From positions 148,442,068 through 148,506,067 of the forward strand of contig OU015499.1 in the NCBI GenBank assembly GCA_907164885.2: a DNA stretch of 64,000 bases. Direction: 5' to 3'. This DNA comes from Dolomedes plantarius (taxonomy: Eukaryota > Arthropoda > Arachnida > Araneae > Dolomedidae). How positions within the stretch are numbered: position 1 is the stretch's first letter; the number at the start of each line of letters is the position of its first letter. The notes beneath the pieces were generated by a model. The model saw nothing but the letters and a program-made list of their open reading frames with translations. It was not told the origin of the DNA and did no database searches. This document shows positions 11,971 through 23,820 of this stretch, in pieces. The position numbers were made by a program, and so were the translations under genes.

Positions 11971-14790
11971 GGAAAAGACTTGCGTGAAGGGCCGACTCCT
12001 TCAGCAAGGCTCTCCATCAGGCGAGATCCGCATATCAAAATGTAATTGGGACTAAAATTTTGAGGAGTAATTTGGAATAAAATTTTGCTCGGAGTTGACA
12101 AATTTAAATTTTGTATTACTATCATTTTTGTGTGTCTGCTCAGGTCACGAAATGCACAAAATAGCATGAACTAGTATTAAACAAAAATAAATAATATTAA
12201 TACACTTAAATTACAGTTTGAAAGGAGTATGGCAATATTCAACTATTCAAAAAACTTAAATATACACTTAAAATGGAATGATAAAAATATAATTATTAAA
12301 ACACAATAAATCACAACATTTATTTTAAAAAAAGTACTTAAAACTTTAAAAGGCAAAAATAGTTCAAAATGGTCATTGTCGGGTTATATTCATGAGATCC
12401 AGATGTTCACACATAATACGATTTTTCTAAGAGAAAGTTTAAATGATAGATTTTTTTTTCTTTATTTGGACGACACGCAAAGTTTAACCATCTAAATGGA
12501 GTCAAGAGGTGTTAGGCACCCAAAAAAATTTAAAATGAAAAAGGAAAAGGATCTCTGGTTCATGAGGTTGGTCGCTGTTCAGGTTTAGGCTTCATGGTGG
12601 TTATTAAATTCAATTAGTTAAAATTCTTGGTAAATATCTTCAACGGTTTTTCTAATATAATTTTTTCAAATGCACCATAGAAACAGATTAATAAGAATTT
12701 TTTTAATACAATTCAACACAGTAAACAAATTGAATAAAGGTAATTTGGCAATACACTTTTCAATTAATTAGGAATAAGCAGGTTTTAAAGTAATACTTCC
12801 AACAATAGTCTTTAAATTTTAATTCAACATGACAAAGCTCTTAATCAAGATAAAAATGGCAATAAACATTGTAAATAATTAGGAATATTGTTCAATTAGG
12901 ATAAACAGGGTTTTAAAAATAATTCTCTTAAAAGTTGTGTTACAATTCTCAGTGAACCAAAACACTCAACATTATTTTTTAGTTTTTTTTTAAGTTAGGA
13001 AGAAATGAATTTACACCACTGGAGCAATGAACTTAGCCTAGGTCTCCAAATGTGACAATCTGCGGTGTGATATTCCACAGAGGCCCGGCGAAAACGCACT
13101 AAATTCAGGCCCACTGAGCTACCATTGTGTTGGGTTGTTCGAGGATTATTTTGCGTTCGGGGTCGAACCGACTCACAAGGAACTAAAATTCAATTAAGTT
13201 GAGGTTAGGTTACAGGAAGAAAAAAAATTGTTCGACTTAATTCGGTGCAAATTTTTTTAAATTATTAATTTTCTTCAATATCCAAATCAAGTTAGAAGAG
13301 TGCACAGTCTAGTAATTAGTATAAAAATGTCATGGCAGTGAAATCAGGATCACTTTAGCATATATCAGGAATTTACAATTAATTTCATATTTTTGACTGG
13401 GTAGTATGGTATTGTTTTAAGTCTCGAGTATCCGGATACAAAAATTATCAATATCTTAAAAAATTCTAGATTGATCAACATTCAAAATTATCAAAATTGT
13501 TATTATAAAATAAAAAATATCAAAATATCCACTATAAAATAAAGAATATCAAAAACATTTTAAAAAATACACTAAATGATTTGTGGTACTTGAGAGAATT
13601 TGTTTTCTAAAATTTTTATCCGAGGTTAATAAATCTCAGTCCTTTTTCTTAAATAACTCTCAACACGTATTGAAAACCAAAGTCCAAAAGCTTTGCAATA
13701 ACTGCACCACATGAACACAAAACAAAAATGTAAACACACTCTCAGTTCTTACTGTTATTGAAAGTCCCATAGCTTCCAGTAAATGTGTCACAAAAATACA
13801 GAAATCACTAATAACTAAAAGTATCAAAATCACTTAATGAAACCAAATATACACTAAATGTTATGGAATATATCAAAATTTGTAACTTTAAACGTTAAAA
13901 ATCACTCACTGAAACTAAAATGCACAATAAATGATATGATTAAAATATATCAAAATTAGTAAATTAAATTTCAATTTATCAATACACAGTTAAATTTTCA
14001 AAAATTCAATTTTCTTATTTGCACAAAAGAAATGTTGGAATCTTCTTAACTTTTTATTATTCGTAATCTATCCCTTTATCTATTATTTTATGAATTATAT
14101 TTAAGAAAACATATCAAAATTATTCATAATATTCTTCATCAGAATTTAAATACACTTTAAATAAAAATTCTCTTTGCCACATTGTTTAATTGTTAAAAAA
14201 CATTAAATATAATTTTAGAGAAATTTACAACACTTGCCACTTCATTTTACAGTGTTAAAACACATCAATTTTCCTTCAGGATAGTAGCATCCGTTTGAAA
14301 GAGCACTAATTTTGACGAATGATCGCCAACACCTCCACGAACTTGAAGAAGCGCATGTTTCACAATATAAAACGAAACTCACATAAACGCATGCTAATTC
14401 ACTTTTGGTGACTCGAAATCACCCACATCGGAACTAAAACTTGCATGAAATCACTTGCGATGCAACATCACAGGAGGAGATGAATATTCCACACGCTGTT
14501 GTTTGTGAAACGCACAATCCTAGCACCACTGCTTTCCAAAAGCACATTAGTTCGCGCTGGTTGCACCAAACACTGACAGTAATTGCCTGCTAATCAAAAT
14601 CACACTCTCCCAGTGGACATCTGTCTATGATGAATCACGCGCATAGATGATAACTGAATGGAATCGCTCAAACCGAAACACCACAGTGGAAGCTAAAAAT
14701 TTCACACGTCCTTTGCTCACCGGAACATGGGCCGGAAATCCAGTGGGAAAAAAAATGTTCCCGACGGAGGTAACGCTCCACGCCGACTCT
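11971..14790 (-). other. Non-coding interior of the LTR element
   Basis: About 2.8 kb of AT-rich DNA with repeated motifs such as ATATCAAAAT and ACACTTAAAT. No retroviral or gypsy/copia protein motif is readable in any frame. A minus-strand frame at 11955-12167 lacks recognisable domains. The final 150 bp near 14640-14790 are richer in GC and adjoin the likely leader. Confidence 0.6.
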
Positions 14791-15407
14791 TGTAATAATA
14801 TATATAGTTGTATGGTTGTTGCCGGGCAAATAACTTGGCCGTTAACTCATCAGGGACGAGATAGCGCAGCGTCCCAGAGAAATCTTGTAGTCGTAGTGGC
14901 ATAGGAAGGAAGTCCAGGCAGAAAACATAGTACTCCACAAAAACTTCACAGTTCTTTTATTAAGAATGGGGTTTTAAAAAGACTGGAGATACACTTGTCA
15001 AACTTAACGTTCCAAACACATCACGGCTAGTCGGGTACGGCGCCCCGACCAGCGGCAGGACCGCTGTAAAATACTCACGGACAGCTCTACATGTTTCCTG
15101 GTTGAGAGCAGGCACCCAAAAAGCTACGGAATTATTGAGAAAAGCGCGAGTTTTTCAGGCGGGCTGAACTTTAATTGGTTAAAAACTGACACGTGATTAA
15201 GTCGCGTCATATGAGGTGATGGTCTCGCGATGCCCGTTATATAATGCTTATATAAGCTTTGGCCACACGTGCCTTAGGGGAAAAACTAATAAATTATTTC
15301 GGTTTCCATGTAGGTCGCGATTCAAAGGTTAAGGGGACGGTATTCTGTTGCGTTATGATAAAGAATTTGGAAAGGGCGTGTTAAAAAGTAAAAAGGGGTT
15401 TGAAATT

Positions 15408-15414
<7 letters not shown>
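14791..15414 (-). repeat. LTR (5' LTR relative to minus-strand element)
   Basis: Partner of 11342-11957. It ends at TTTCA next to TATATA. It contains the same TATATAAG and AATAAAAG motifs on the minus strand. The frame that can be read through both LTRs (GTG-initiated) is LTR sequence, not a gene. Confidence 0.88.
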
Positions 15415-15671
<257 letters not shown>

Positions 15672-16435
15672 CAGTAGAAGCTCTTTAATCCGACACGTCC
15701 AGGACCTCAGTCGTGCCGAATCAGCGATTGTGTCAGATTATCGAACGTCAATTTTAACAGGGATACCAAAGATAAATCTTTCTAGATAAAAATGCAGACG
15801 ATTGAAACTCGTATTTCGCGTACATTCTGAACCTGTGCAGACAATATAAATATCCGGCAAAGTACATACATACAGTATGTATTTCGTCATTCTAACAACT
15901 GCGGGGTTTAAAGAAAAACGACAAAAATACACATGAGCGTTAGTGCTTAAAAATGTCTCTGATATCACGTTGCTTCCATGATTCTGATCCCTTCGTCAAA
16001 AAGTCGTTATGGATTATAAACAAATTTATGAGTTCTGCAGAGTAGTAACTTTTGTTGGATTCGGCAAATTTTATAAATGTATACAATGCATCAGAAGAAC
16101 TCGTGCTGGGCTTCGAGAACATTGCGCAAACGTGATTTGTAACTGTTAGAAAACAGGAAACACTGTACTGAAATGAAGACAGAACTTGCAGTTGGTTACA
16201 ATAAACATTGAGCGAACTGAAAATGCAGGAACAAGGGTCCTAGACAACACTGCATAATTGCGTGAAACGCAGACGAACTTAAAAGCCACCTGGCGGGTAC
16301 TGCCCAGTGTGGTGGGTACCGTACAGTGCAGTGAGGGACGTTGAATCCTCCCGAAAAAACCCGAAAGCAGGCTGCTTATCAGTACCAGATTAATGAATGT
16401 GCCGAATGTTAGAATGCCGGGCTAAAGAGCTTCTA

Positions 16436-16438
<3 letters not shown>
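15672..16438 (-). mobile_element. Tigger-2: short pogo-like derivative, copy A
   Basis: The ends are CAGTAGAAGCTCTTTAATCC and its inverse form starting CAGTAGAAGCTCTTTAGCCC, flanked by TA. It is 767 bp, the same length as in copy B (57390-58156). The TIR differs from Tigger-1, so this is a separate family. It is too short to be autonomous. Confidence 0.88.
15940..16125 (-). pseudogene. Tigger-2 transposase C-terminal fragment
   Basis: The minus-strand frame begins MFSKPSTSSSDALYTFIKF and ends WKQRDIRDIFKH. Tigger C-termini usually end with a short DIRxFF-like motif after a helical stretch, and this fits. Nothing of the DDE domain remains. An adjacent minus frame at 15738-15968 has no motif that I recognise. 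Confidence 0.5.

Positions 16439-16502
<64 letters not shown>
16439..16502. repeat. (TA)n between Tigger-2 and Tcb1-like Tc1
   Basis: Sixty-four bases of pure TA bordering two elements that both target TA. The copy B equivalent is 58157-58232. Confidence 0.95.
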
Positions 16503-16505
<3 letters not shown>

Positions 16506-16534
16506 TGAAGTGCCACTGAATTAGGGATACCTAC

Positions 16535-16798
16535 CTAGTAACGAGTTGGGCCTCCTCTGGCCTTGATAACGGCTGCCACACGACGAGGCATAGATTCAAC
16601 AAGTTTCTGGAAACGTTCCACGGGAATGGCTTGCCAAATATTGGCTAAAGCTGTCCATAATTCAGTAAGGTTCTTTGGTGCTGTCTGATGGCCTTTCACG
16701 CCTTGTTCCAAAACATCCCAAAGATGCTCAATAGGATTTAAGTCTGGGCTTCTAGGTGGCCAATTCATGACAGAGAAGTCAGAGGAATGCTCATCCAA
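16535..16798 (-). pseudogene. Tc1 transposase C-terminal part
   Basis: The frame includes NWPPRSPDLNPIEHLWDVLE, carrying the third catalytic acidic residue region of Tc1 (SPDLNPIE), and ends VIKARGGPTRY at the usual C-terminus. The first and second catalytic Asp regions are absent, replaced by captured DNA. Catalysis is impossible from this piece alone. Confidence 0.9.
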
Positions 16799-16799
16799 C

Positions 16800-17090
16800 T
16801 AGCCAGTAGCCAACAGGTAGTTTTCTTCACTTTCTTCAAAATTAGTACGTGAATGTCCCAGAGCTCCTTATAATTATTTTCAAAGATTTATACGACTTAT
16901 TAAATGAAACTGCACCATCCCTAACATATTTCAGAGAGCTGCTGCAAGCCTCTTTACCCCGTGATATTCTCCAAGCGTCTGAGTCGGTCTTTGTTAAAAT
17001 CCCGCTCAATTAACTTGCTGACATTGCATTTGGAAACTTCCAGAACTTATCCTTACGTAACTGAACCGCCTGACCTGATCTAATTTAAAA
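16800..17090 (+). other. Coding-like foreign block inside the Tc1
   Basis: In copy B this block is open over 58579-58794 (71 codons), reading LLIIIFKDLYDLLNETAPSL and later FQASESVFVKIPLNLLADI. In copy A the same frame has a stop where TTA became TAA in PLNLLAD. It is not Tc1 transposase and I do not recognise it. It may be an exon fragment captured by the transposon, or chance. Confidence 0.35.
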
Positions 17091-17590
17091 TCCCCCACCT
17101 GAATAATTTTTTTTTTAAGTTGGACCATCAGGTGGCGGCCTCTATTGATCACTTTTGCTATTAAAACCCCCGTTTCAATAGCTCTTTTTCCCGATATTTC
17201 GTGATTTCACAGTTTTAAATTGTTAATTCCTATTTTTTCTAAGCAAAATCCCCCGTTTAAGGTTCCCACGGTTCTTCCCCATAATTAAGGCATTACAATG
17301 TCGACAATGAAGTGTTGACTTCAGGTATATTAACAGATGAAGACATTATTCATGATGTGACAAGTAGCAGGTAGACTTACAAATAACTGTTAAGAAAGCT
17401 AACTCGAGAAAGCTAAATCATGGCCGAAGCTGGGATGTTGACCTTTCATTTGCATCTTCCTTCATTTTTTTCCATGGCCTACGCTTAAGGAGGATTTCAT
17501 TTTCAGTTTTGTATCGGTCCCACGTATAAGCCTAGTTACGGTCATTTCAAAATTTAAATATGAATGCTTTATTAAAAACTGCGATTTAAA
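17091..17590. other. Unassigned filler inside the Tc1
   Basis: No coding frame or repeat is recognised. The sequence is shared with copy B (58800-59310) with small differences, including poly-T length. Confidence 0.4.
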
Positions 17591-17593
17591 GTT

Positions 17594-18167
17594 ATTTTAG
17601 TTTTAATACGTGACAGTGTCTAGAATTCGCTATTGAAAACAATTTTCAGCTTTAATACTTAAAAGGGAATAAAATTTGCGTTTGGAAACCATTTCCAGCT
17701 TTATTACTTTATGATGTCAAAAATTTGCGATTGAAAACCCTTTTCAGCTTTAATTTACTTGACAATGTCTAAAATTTGCTCAGCTTTAATACTTGACGAT
17801 GTCAAAAATTTGTGATTGAAAACCCTTTTCAGCTTTAATTTACTTGACAAAGTCTAAAATTTGCGATTGGACATCCTTTTCAGATTTAATACTTGATAAT
17901 GTCTAAAATTTGCGAGTGGAAACCATTTGCAGTTTTAATACTTGAGAGGTATTAAAATTTTCCGTTGAAAACCATTTTCAGCTTCAATACGTGACAGTGT
18001 TTAAAATTTACGATAGAAAACCATTTTCAGCTTTTAATACTTGACAGGGATTAAAATTTCGATTAGAAACCATTTTCAGCTGTAATACATGACATTGTCT
18101 AATATTTGCTCCTGAAAACCACTTTCAGCTTTAACACTTGACAGCGATGAAAATTTGCGATTATTGT
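17594..18167. repeat. Minisatellite, about 50-bp unit, 12 units in copy A
   Basis: Each unit reads roughly TTTTCAGCTTTAATACTTGA, then CAGTGTCTAAAATTTGCGAT, then TGAAAACCA. I count 12 diverged units here, plus two more at 18353-18430 after a unique spacer. Copy B has 17 in the main block. The array sits wholly inside the Tc1. Confidence 0.88.
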
Positions 18168-18818
18168 TCATTTCTCTCCATTCCGTAGCAGTTTTTAAAG
18201 AGAGAAATAATATAAAACTCTGGTTTGAGAGTAGAAATATTTTTGAGGGGCTTAAGGAAATTGAAAGACGGTTTTTTTAACGTACTAGGGTGAGTAATTA
18301 ATCCTTAACTGATTAGACAGCCAGGAAATCTATTTTAATTCTTTAACATATTTAGCTTTAATACTTGACATTGTCTAAAATTTGCGATTGGAAACCCTTT
18401 TCAGCTTTAATACTTGACAGCGGTTAAAACTAAAGCGATTAAAACTATCTTCAGCAGTTTGGTGCATAAAATATAGGTCTAAAAGCCCATAAATGATATT
18501 TGCAATATTAAATACAGTGCATGGAACCCATGAATCTTCAAGTTGTACGTACAACTATTTACAGTAATTTAAGGGGACTTGGTACCCATTGAAGGAATAT
18601 TTTTGCAGAAGTATATTTACCTATAATATAAACATATTATTACAGGTAATACTTAGATAAACTGATTTTAACAAGAAAAAAATCATTTTTTGGATAAAAA
18701 TTGAGAAATTTATTTTTTTTATAAAAATTGAAGAATTAAAAAAATTGTTTTTCTTCTTTAGTTTTCAAAATTCTAACATTATTATTTTCGGATGTGTACG
18801 ACATTACACTTTATAATT

Positions 18819-19031
18819 TTATGGATCAATTTTATAACTGATGAATTCGTCCTTTGCAGTTTGCCCGATCGCTATTTTTTTTCCACCATCCATGTATTCT
18901 TGGTATACTCTTGACACTGTCGACCTTGAAAATCCTAGCTGTCTGACGATTTCGGAAATTGAATGGCCCATGCGTCGCGCACCTACGATTTGTCCACGAT
19001 CGAAGGCGTCTAAATCAGGCAGTTTACCCAT
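18819..19031 (-). pseudogene. Tc1 transposase N-terminal part
   Basis: Begins MGKLPDLDAFDRGQIVGARR and continues through a clear helix-turn-helix (SISEIVRQLGFSRSTVSRVY). Transposase-like sequence ends soon after; one frame slip near GGKK leads to the phrase SDRANCKG. From there the foreign interior begins. Confidence 0.88.
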
Positions 19032-19175
19032 ACTGGCAATTCCAACAACTAATTCAGAACAACCACAGTACGCGCTATATATGCAGTTACCACAGCGCCC
19101 TCACTTGCGCATACATGATGCGCAGCGCTAAACGATTTGCATAGGCTTTGCTATCCCTAATTCAGTGGCACTTCA

Positions 19176-19178
<3 letters not shown>

Positions 19179-19211
<33 letters not shown>
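19179..19211. repeat. (TA)n right of the Tcb1-like Tc1
   Basis: Short TA tract that ends the run of TA-bounded elements. Copy B has a 77-bp tract at 61139-61215. Confidence 0.93.
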
Positions 19212-19216
<5 letters not shown>

Positions 19217-19307
19217 TAAAATTTTTATTACGATTTTGCGGTAATTGTAAGGCAATTAAGTGTTCTTTTTGGTGGAGTAGGATAATGATATAAGGTTGAC
19301 GAAGCGA

Positions 19308-19590
19308 CCTGTATTTGTAAGAATGATAGCATGGTCGGATTGTTCGCTATTTTACCAACACGTTGGTTGTGATTTCGAATTCCCTAGAAGACACTTGTCG
19401 CCAGGGCCTGTGTGTATGTCTCTAGTGTTTCATGACGTGGGCCTCGGCGGAAGTCGGGCGTTGCGCGGGGGTTCTCGGGGCCCCCGTTTCCTTAGGTTTG
19501 GGGTCCCGTCCCGTGGTGGGTCCCTCACGAAGGGTCGTCGCAACGCCTCGACTGCCGCCGAGACCCTACGTCATGTTAGTATTTTTACTC
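19308..19590 (+). mobile_element. tRNA-derived SINE with GC-rich body, copy A
   Basis: TAGCATGGTCGG at 19328 resembles a pol III A box and TTCGAATTCC about 45 bases later resembles a B box, at tRNA-like spacing. A markedly GC-rich body follows (19430-19570). The frames across it are not genes. The element is also at 61314-61596. The end is uncertain. Confidence 0.5.
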
Positions 19591-20189
19591 GTGTCCCGAT
19601 CATTTTGCAAAATTTTCATAAATTCCATTAAAATGTACAGAATTCGATGTTTTGGATTGATAAAAATTTTATATTTTTTACTGTAGTTATTAATTTATTT
19701 AATGTAATTTTGAATTAACTATAAAACTATAAATAATATTTTCATTATTTCATATTTTTAATTATAAAATAAATAACTAATTAATTTATATTATTATGAA
19801 CTCCATAGAATAGTAGTACATAATTTTATATTATTCATAAAATTGCTCCTTTCAATTCACTCTGTTTGTTTAAAATTATATAATTCCGTTATTCATGACT
19901 GCAACGTTAAAATGATCTTTAAAGAGAAAACAAAATTGAATTTTAGCTGTCCTCTGCGTAGCTAAAATTACGTATAACGTTATTGTCGCTGGACTCCCAT
20001 CAGTTCACGTTCTAAAAATTCAGTTTTATGAATAATTTTTTTTTCAATTTCGCCCGTGACTTTCCTAAGCACAGTTTTTTGTTTCCCAGATAGGTCGATA
20101 GATAGACTCTCGATTCGCCGTTGAGTTTTCGCGATGTTAAAATTCAAGATTAGAAATCGCTTTAAAAAGATTGTCTCTACGAATTAAAA

Positions 20190-21146
20190 ATGAGTAGTGT
20201 CACAAATCAATGCCAAAAGCCACAATCCGAGAATCTATTGTGCAAACTGTTGGGGAGATCATCCTGCCAATTATAAGGGTTGTGTTCGCCACCCCAATAT
20301 CTGAAAAATAAAAAAACAGCAGATACAATCAATTAGAGATGTGGGAAAGATCAACGATGATAACGGTAGGTTAATCCTACAAACCAATTCTAGAAACTCG
20401 TTTCAAAAGCCAGCAGCTGCCCCTTAAAAAGACTACAGTGAACTTTTTAAACCGCAAAAACAGGTTTTGCAACCCCCAACAATAAAAACTGAAACTGGTA
20501 ATAGTGTAGCGGCCCCCGTTCTCACCCCATGCAATAACACAATAGCCAGCGATATTTCAGTTGAAAGACTTGAAAGTGTCCTCGAGCCAAAATCAATGCC
20601 AAAAGCCACAATCCGAAAAGCAAAATGTGCAAACTGTTGGGGAGATCATCCTGCCAATTATAAGGGTTGTGTTCGCCCCCCCCCCCAATATCTTAAAAAT
20701 AAAAAACAGCAGATACAATCAATTAGAGATGTGGGAAAGATCAACGATGATAACGGTAGGTTAATCCTACAAACCAATTCTAGAAATTCGTTTCAAAAGG
20801 CAGCAGCTGCCCGGAAAAAGAATACAGTGAACTTTTTAAACCGCAAAAACAGGTTTTGCAACCCCCAACAATAGAAACTGAAACTGGTAATAGTGTAGAG
20901 GCCCCCGTTCTCATCCCATGCAATAACACAATAGCCAGCGATATTTCAGTTGAAAGACTTGAAAGTGTCCTCGAGAAACTTCTTTCTATTGAGGCTGCAA
21001 TCTGAAAAATGCGAAACCATGCTAGAGAAACCGGTATAGATTTCATGGCTCTTATGGGCTTGAATAGTAAACTTCCAGCTCTAGCGGCTGGTCCAAAGGG
21101 GGCGCCCTCTTCTCTTTTATCTCTCTTAAGGCAGTTAGGATACTGA
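20190..21146 (+). pseudogene. LINE ORF1 (gag-like, CCHC knuckle)
   Basis: ATG at 20190 starts a frame that soon breaks. The zinc knuckle CANCWGDHPANYKGC is read at 20632-20680, matching the PRE_C2HC/CCHC region of Jockey ORF1 proteins, which bind RNA. The C-terminus reads ARETGIDFMALMGLNSKLP and ends LLSLLRQLGY at TGA 21144. A 386-bp internal tandem duplication repeats the knuckle region. The normal N-terminal half of ORF1 appears missing. Confidence 0.7.
20205..20975 (+). repeat. 386-bp tandem duplication within LINE ORF1
   Basis: AATCAATGCCAAAAGCCACA recurs at 20205 and 20591, and the following sequence repeats to CTCGAG. Both units are nearly identical apart from indels, including a poly-C run of about 11 in the second. 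Copy B has the same period (62211, 62597). Confidence 0.93.
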
Positions 21147-23820
21147 GTTGGAACGCTGATGGGCTCCAAACCAAGATTGACGAACTTAGGGATTTCCTCA
21201 TCGATAACCCTGTTGATTTGGTCCTGGTACAGGAGGTTAGAAATCGACATGCGAGGTGCCTTAAAATCCAAAATTATAATTTGATACACACGCCACGTGT
21301 TGACAGTAGTATTAATAGTACCCTACCTTATGGAGGTACAGCAATCTATATCAAGAGAAACATTAAATTTGATCATATCCCCAGTCTTAATCTTAATATT
21401 CTTGAAAACACCATAGTCAAAATTTATCCTACACCCATTAATCCTATCTACAATGCTAGCATCTATCTCAGGGCAGCTTATAATTTTTCGGCCAGTCTTG
21501 ATATTGAAAATTTATTCTCCCTAGGTGATAAAGTTATTTTGGCTGGGGATTTTAATGCACACCACCCACGCTGGAACTGCGCGTACAAAAGAAATTTCAT
21601 CTGTAGTTATGGAAGGGAAATTAATGAATACTGTAATGATAATAGATAGCTTTCCCACCCACCCTTTCCCATTTTGGCCACTGGCTCTCAGTCAGTCATT
21701 GATTTTGCTCTTTTAAATAATATTAATTTTCCTTATGACATTACTACAATGGACGCTCTTTCCTCTGACCATATTCCAATCATTTTAAATCTACATACTA
21801 ACACTCCCGTCCCTTCTATAATAACCCCCCACTTCATAAATTGGATTGACTATACTAATAATGTTTTTAACTCTCCCCCTCCTTTCAATAGCATTAACTG
21901 TAAAGAGGATATAGATAAAGCTGTTATCTCCATCACTGACAATATCAATAATGCGCTTAGCTCTGCCAAGACTCACATTTCCCCAAATAACTATAATAAA
22001 CTCGCACTGTACATTAAAACGCAAATCAGAAATAGAAATCAAATTAGGAAAATTTTGCAGCGTCCGGGTGATCCGTCAGTGCGCGGTGAATTTCAAAGAA
22101 TTAATACTAAAATTAAAAATGATATAAAATTATAAAAATAAAAAATGGACTGTGTTTGTTGAGTCACTCGCTCCCTCGGACAATAGCATTTGGAATTACC
22201 TAAAACGCATTAAGATACCGGCTACCCCACTCCCCCCTTCTAACTCCCCTTTTGGCATTCTGACGAGTGACTCGGACAAAATTGAGGACTGGGCAGATAA
22301 CTACGAAAATCAGTTCTCCCCCCCCCCCACCATAATGTCTTTTGCAAATAGACTATTGATAAAGTTGACGACATTCTCAGACAGTTTTACAACAATAGGC
22401 TCTCCTCTATCAGTAACGAACCTCTTGAACCCACCATCCCTGCTGAAATTCAAAATGCTGTCAACTCGCTTCCTAATAATAAAGCACCTGGAATTGATAA
22501 TATAACTAATTCTGCTATAAAAAACTTACCTATAAATTACGTTAACATTTTATGTGAGCTCACCAATAAAATTTTCGAATTCAAGTACCTTCCGATAGCT
22601 TGGAAAACTGCGATAATTATACCGATTAGGAAACCTAGCGAGGATCCCTCCATTCCAAAAAATTATCGTCCCATTTGTTTACTCTCCTCTCTTAGCAAGC
22701 TGGTTGAACATATACTGTGTAAAAGAATTAACAAGTTCTTGGATGATAACAATGTCGTTATTAATGCGCTATTTGGCTATAGAGCCCAACATTCCACTAC
22801 GCATCAGCTACTCCGAGTAACGGAATACATCCACGATGGATTCCAGAATCGGATGCAGACTGGTGCAATTCTCTTCGACATAGAAAAAGCGTTCGACCGC
22901 GTCTGGAATAGTGCACTAATTTATAAACTAATTAAACTTAAGATGCCATCTGCTATTAGTTACCTAATTCGCTCTTATCTGCTTAACAGAACCTTTAAAT
23001 TCCGCCACACACAATCAATTTCCTCTCTTCTTAACGTTAATTCTGGAGTTCCTCGGGGCTCCAAGTTAGGACCTGTTCTATTTAATATATTTATTAATGA
23101 TATCCCACAATCTCCACACACTACACTAGCCATGTTTGCGGACGACGCGGCAATCTTAGCGAAGCATCGCAATACTAAATATATGCACAAGCAACTCCAA
23201 CATTACATTCTTGAACGCTGGTTCGAACGGTGGAGAATTAAACTAAATCCTACTAAAAAGAAAGCCATTATTTTTTAGCTATAACAGGATTCCACCTCCA
23301 CCGGTCACAGTATGTGGTTATCTGGTACACTTTGAGAGAGAGGGGAAATACCTTGGAGTTTACTTGGATAGCAGGCTAACCTGGAGAAAAATATAGAATA
23401 TTATTAGAAAGTTCTTTATGGCACGTAGGGATATCGCACACCTCTTGTATCAGAACGAAATGAGTATTGATAATAAACTTCTGATGTATAAGACCGTTAT
23501 TCGCCCAAATCTGACGTATGCTGTCTCGGTTTAGGGCTCAGAAGCTGACACTCAGATCCAGAGACTGCAAACTATACAAAACAAGACTCCGAGGTATCAG
23601 AAAGGCGCCATGGTACCTACGTAACGCTCTTATTTATAGGGATCTGGCTATAGAACCTATTAGACATCATATTAAAGATTTGGCAACGAACTTTTACAAT
23701 AGGATATACTCGGTCAATAACGAAGAACTTGCTAACCTGCCTGATTATGATCCTAGGGAGTGCTTTAGGCGCCCGAAGGCTACTTTGGTTATGAACCCCG
23801 GCCTTGTTCCTGTTCGTTAA
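21125..23820 (+). pseudogene. LINE ORF2: endonuclease and reverse transcriptase
   Basis: It opens around RILSWNADGLQ, an APE endonuclease motif, followed by LVQEVRN and AGDFNAHHPRWNC. RT motifs follow: NYRPICLLSSLSKLVE, ILFDIEKAFDRVW, SGVPRGSKLGPVLFN and the catalytic FADD (MFADDAAILAKH near 23134). Frameshifts occur near 21646 (five bases fewer than copy B) and between 22130 and 22460, and a stop near 23277. The C-terminal tail ends at TAA 23818. Reverse transcription is coupled to target cutting in this family; this copy cannot make the full protein. Confidence 0.88.

Larger units (their letters stand above)
11342..15414 (-). mobile_element. Non-autonomous LTR retrotransposon, copy A only
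   Basis: Two nearly identical direct repeats of about 620 bp (11342-11957 and 14791-15414) enclose 2.8 kb without gag, protease, RT or integrase. On the minus strand the LTR starts TGAAATAA and ends TTACA, keeping TG...CA. A polypurine tract GGAGGGGGGAAA abuts the LTR at 11958, which sets the minus orientation; TGGAGCG a few bases inside the other LTR is a weak primer-binding candidate. Flanking TATA could be the target duplication but is uninformative in a TA tract. Mobilisation would need proteins from another element. It resembles a LARD-type element. Confidence 0.85.
16503..19178 (-). mobile_element. Tcb1-like Tc1 with foreign interior, copy A
   Basis: The TIRs are CACTGAAGTGCCACTGAATT at the left and the exact inverse at the right, flanked by TA. 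The length is 2676 bp; a Tc1 element is normally about 1.6 kb or less. The transposase is split: N-terminus at 18819-19031 and C-terminus at 16535-16798, both minus strand. About 2 kb of unrelated DNA replaces the middle: a coding-like block, a gene-free stretch and a 50-bp minisatellite. The same structure is in copy B (58233-61138). Confidence 0.9.

Noticed and set aside
13080..13180. tRNA-like A-box and B-box motifs inside the LTR element
   Set aside because: On the minus strand GGTTCGACCCC precedes GGTAGCTCAGTGG, the reverse of the order needed for a tRNA or SINE; no cloverleaf.
14717..14938. Frame shared by both LTRs (also 11188-11481)
   Set aside because: It begins at GTG, lies in LTR sequence around the polyadenylation-like motif and runs into unrelated flanks; no protein motif.
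19296..19686. Arg/Gly-rich frames over the GC-rich block
   Set aside because: They lie in a SINE-like repeat; high GC alone keeps the frames open.
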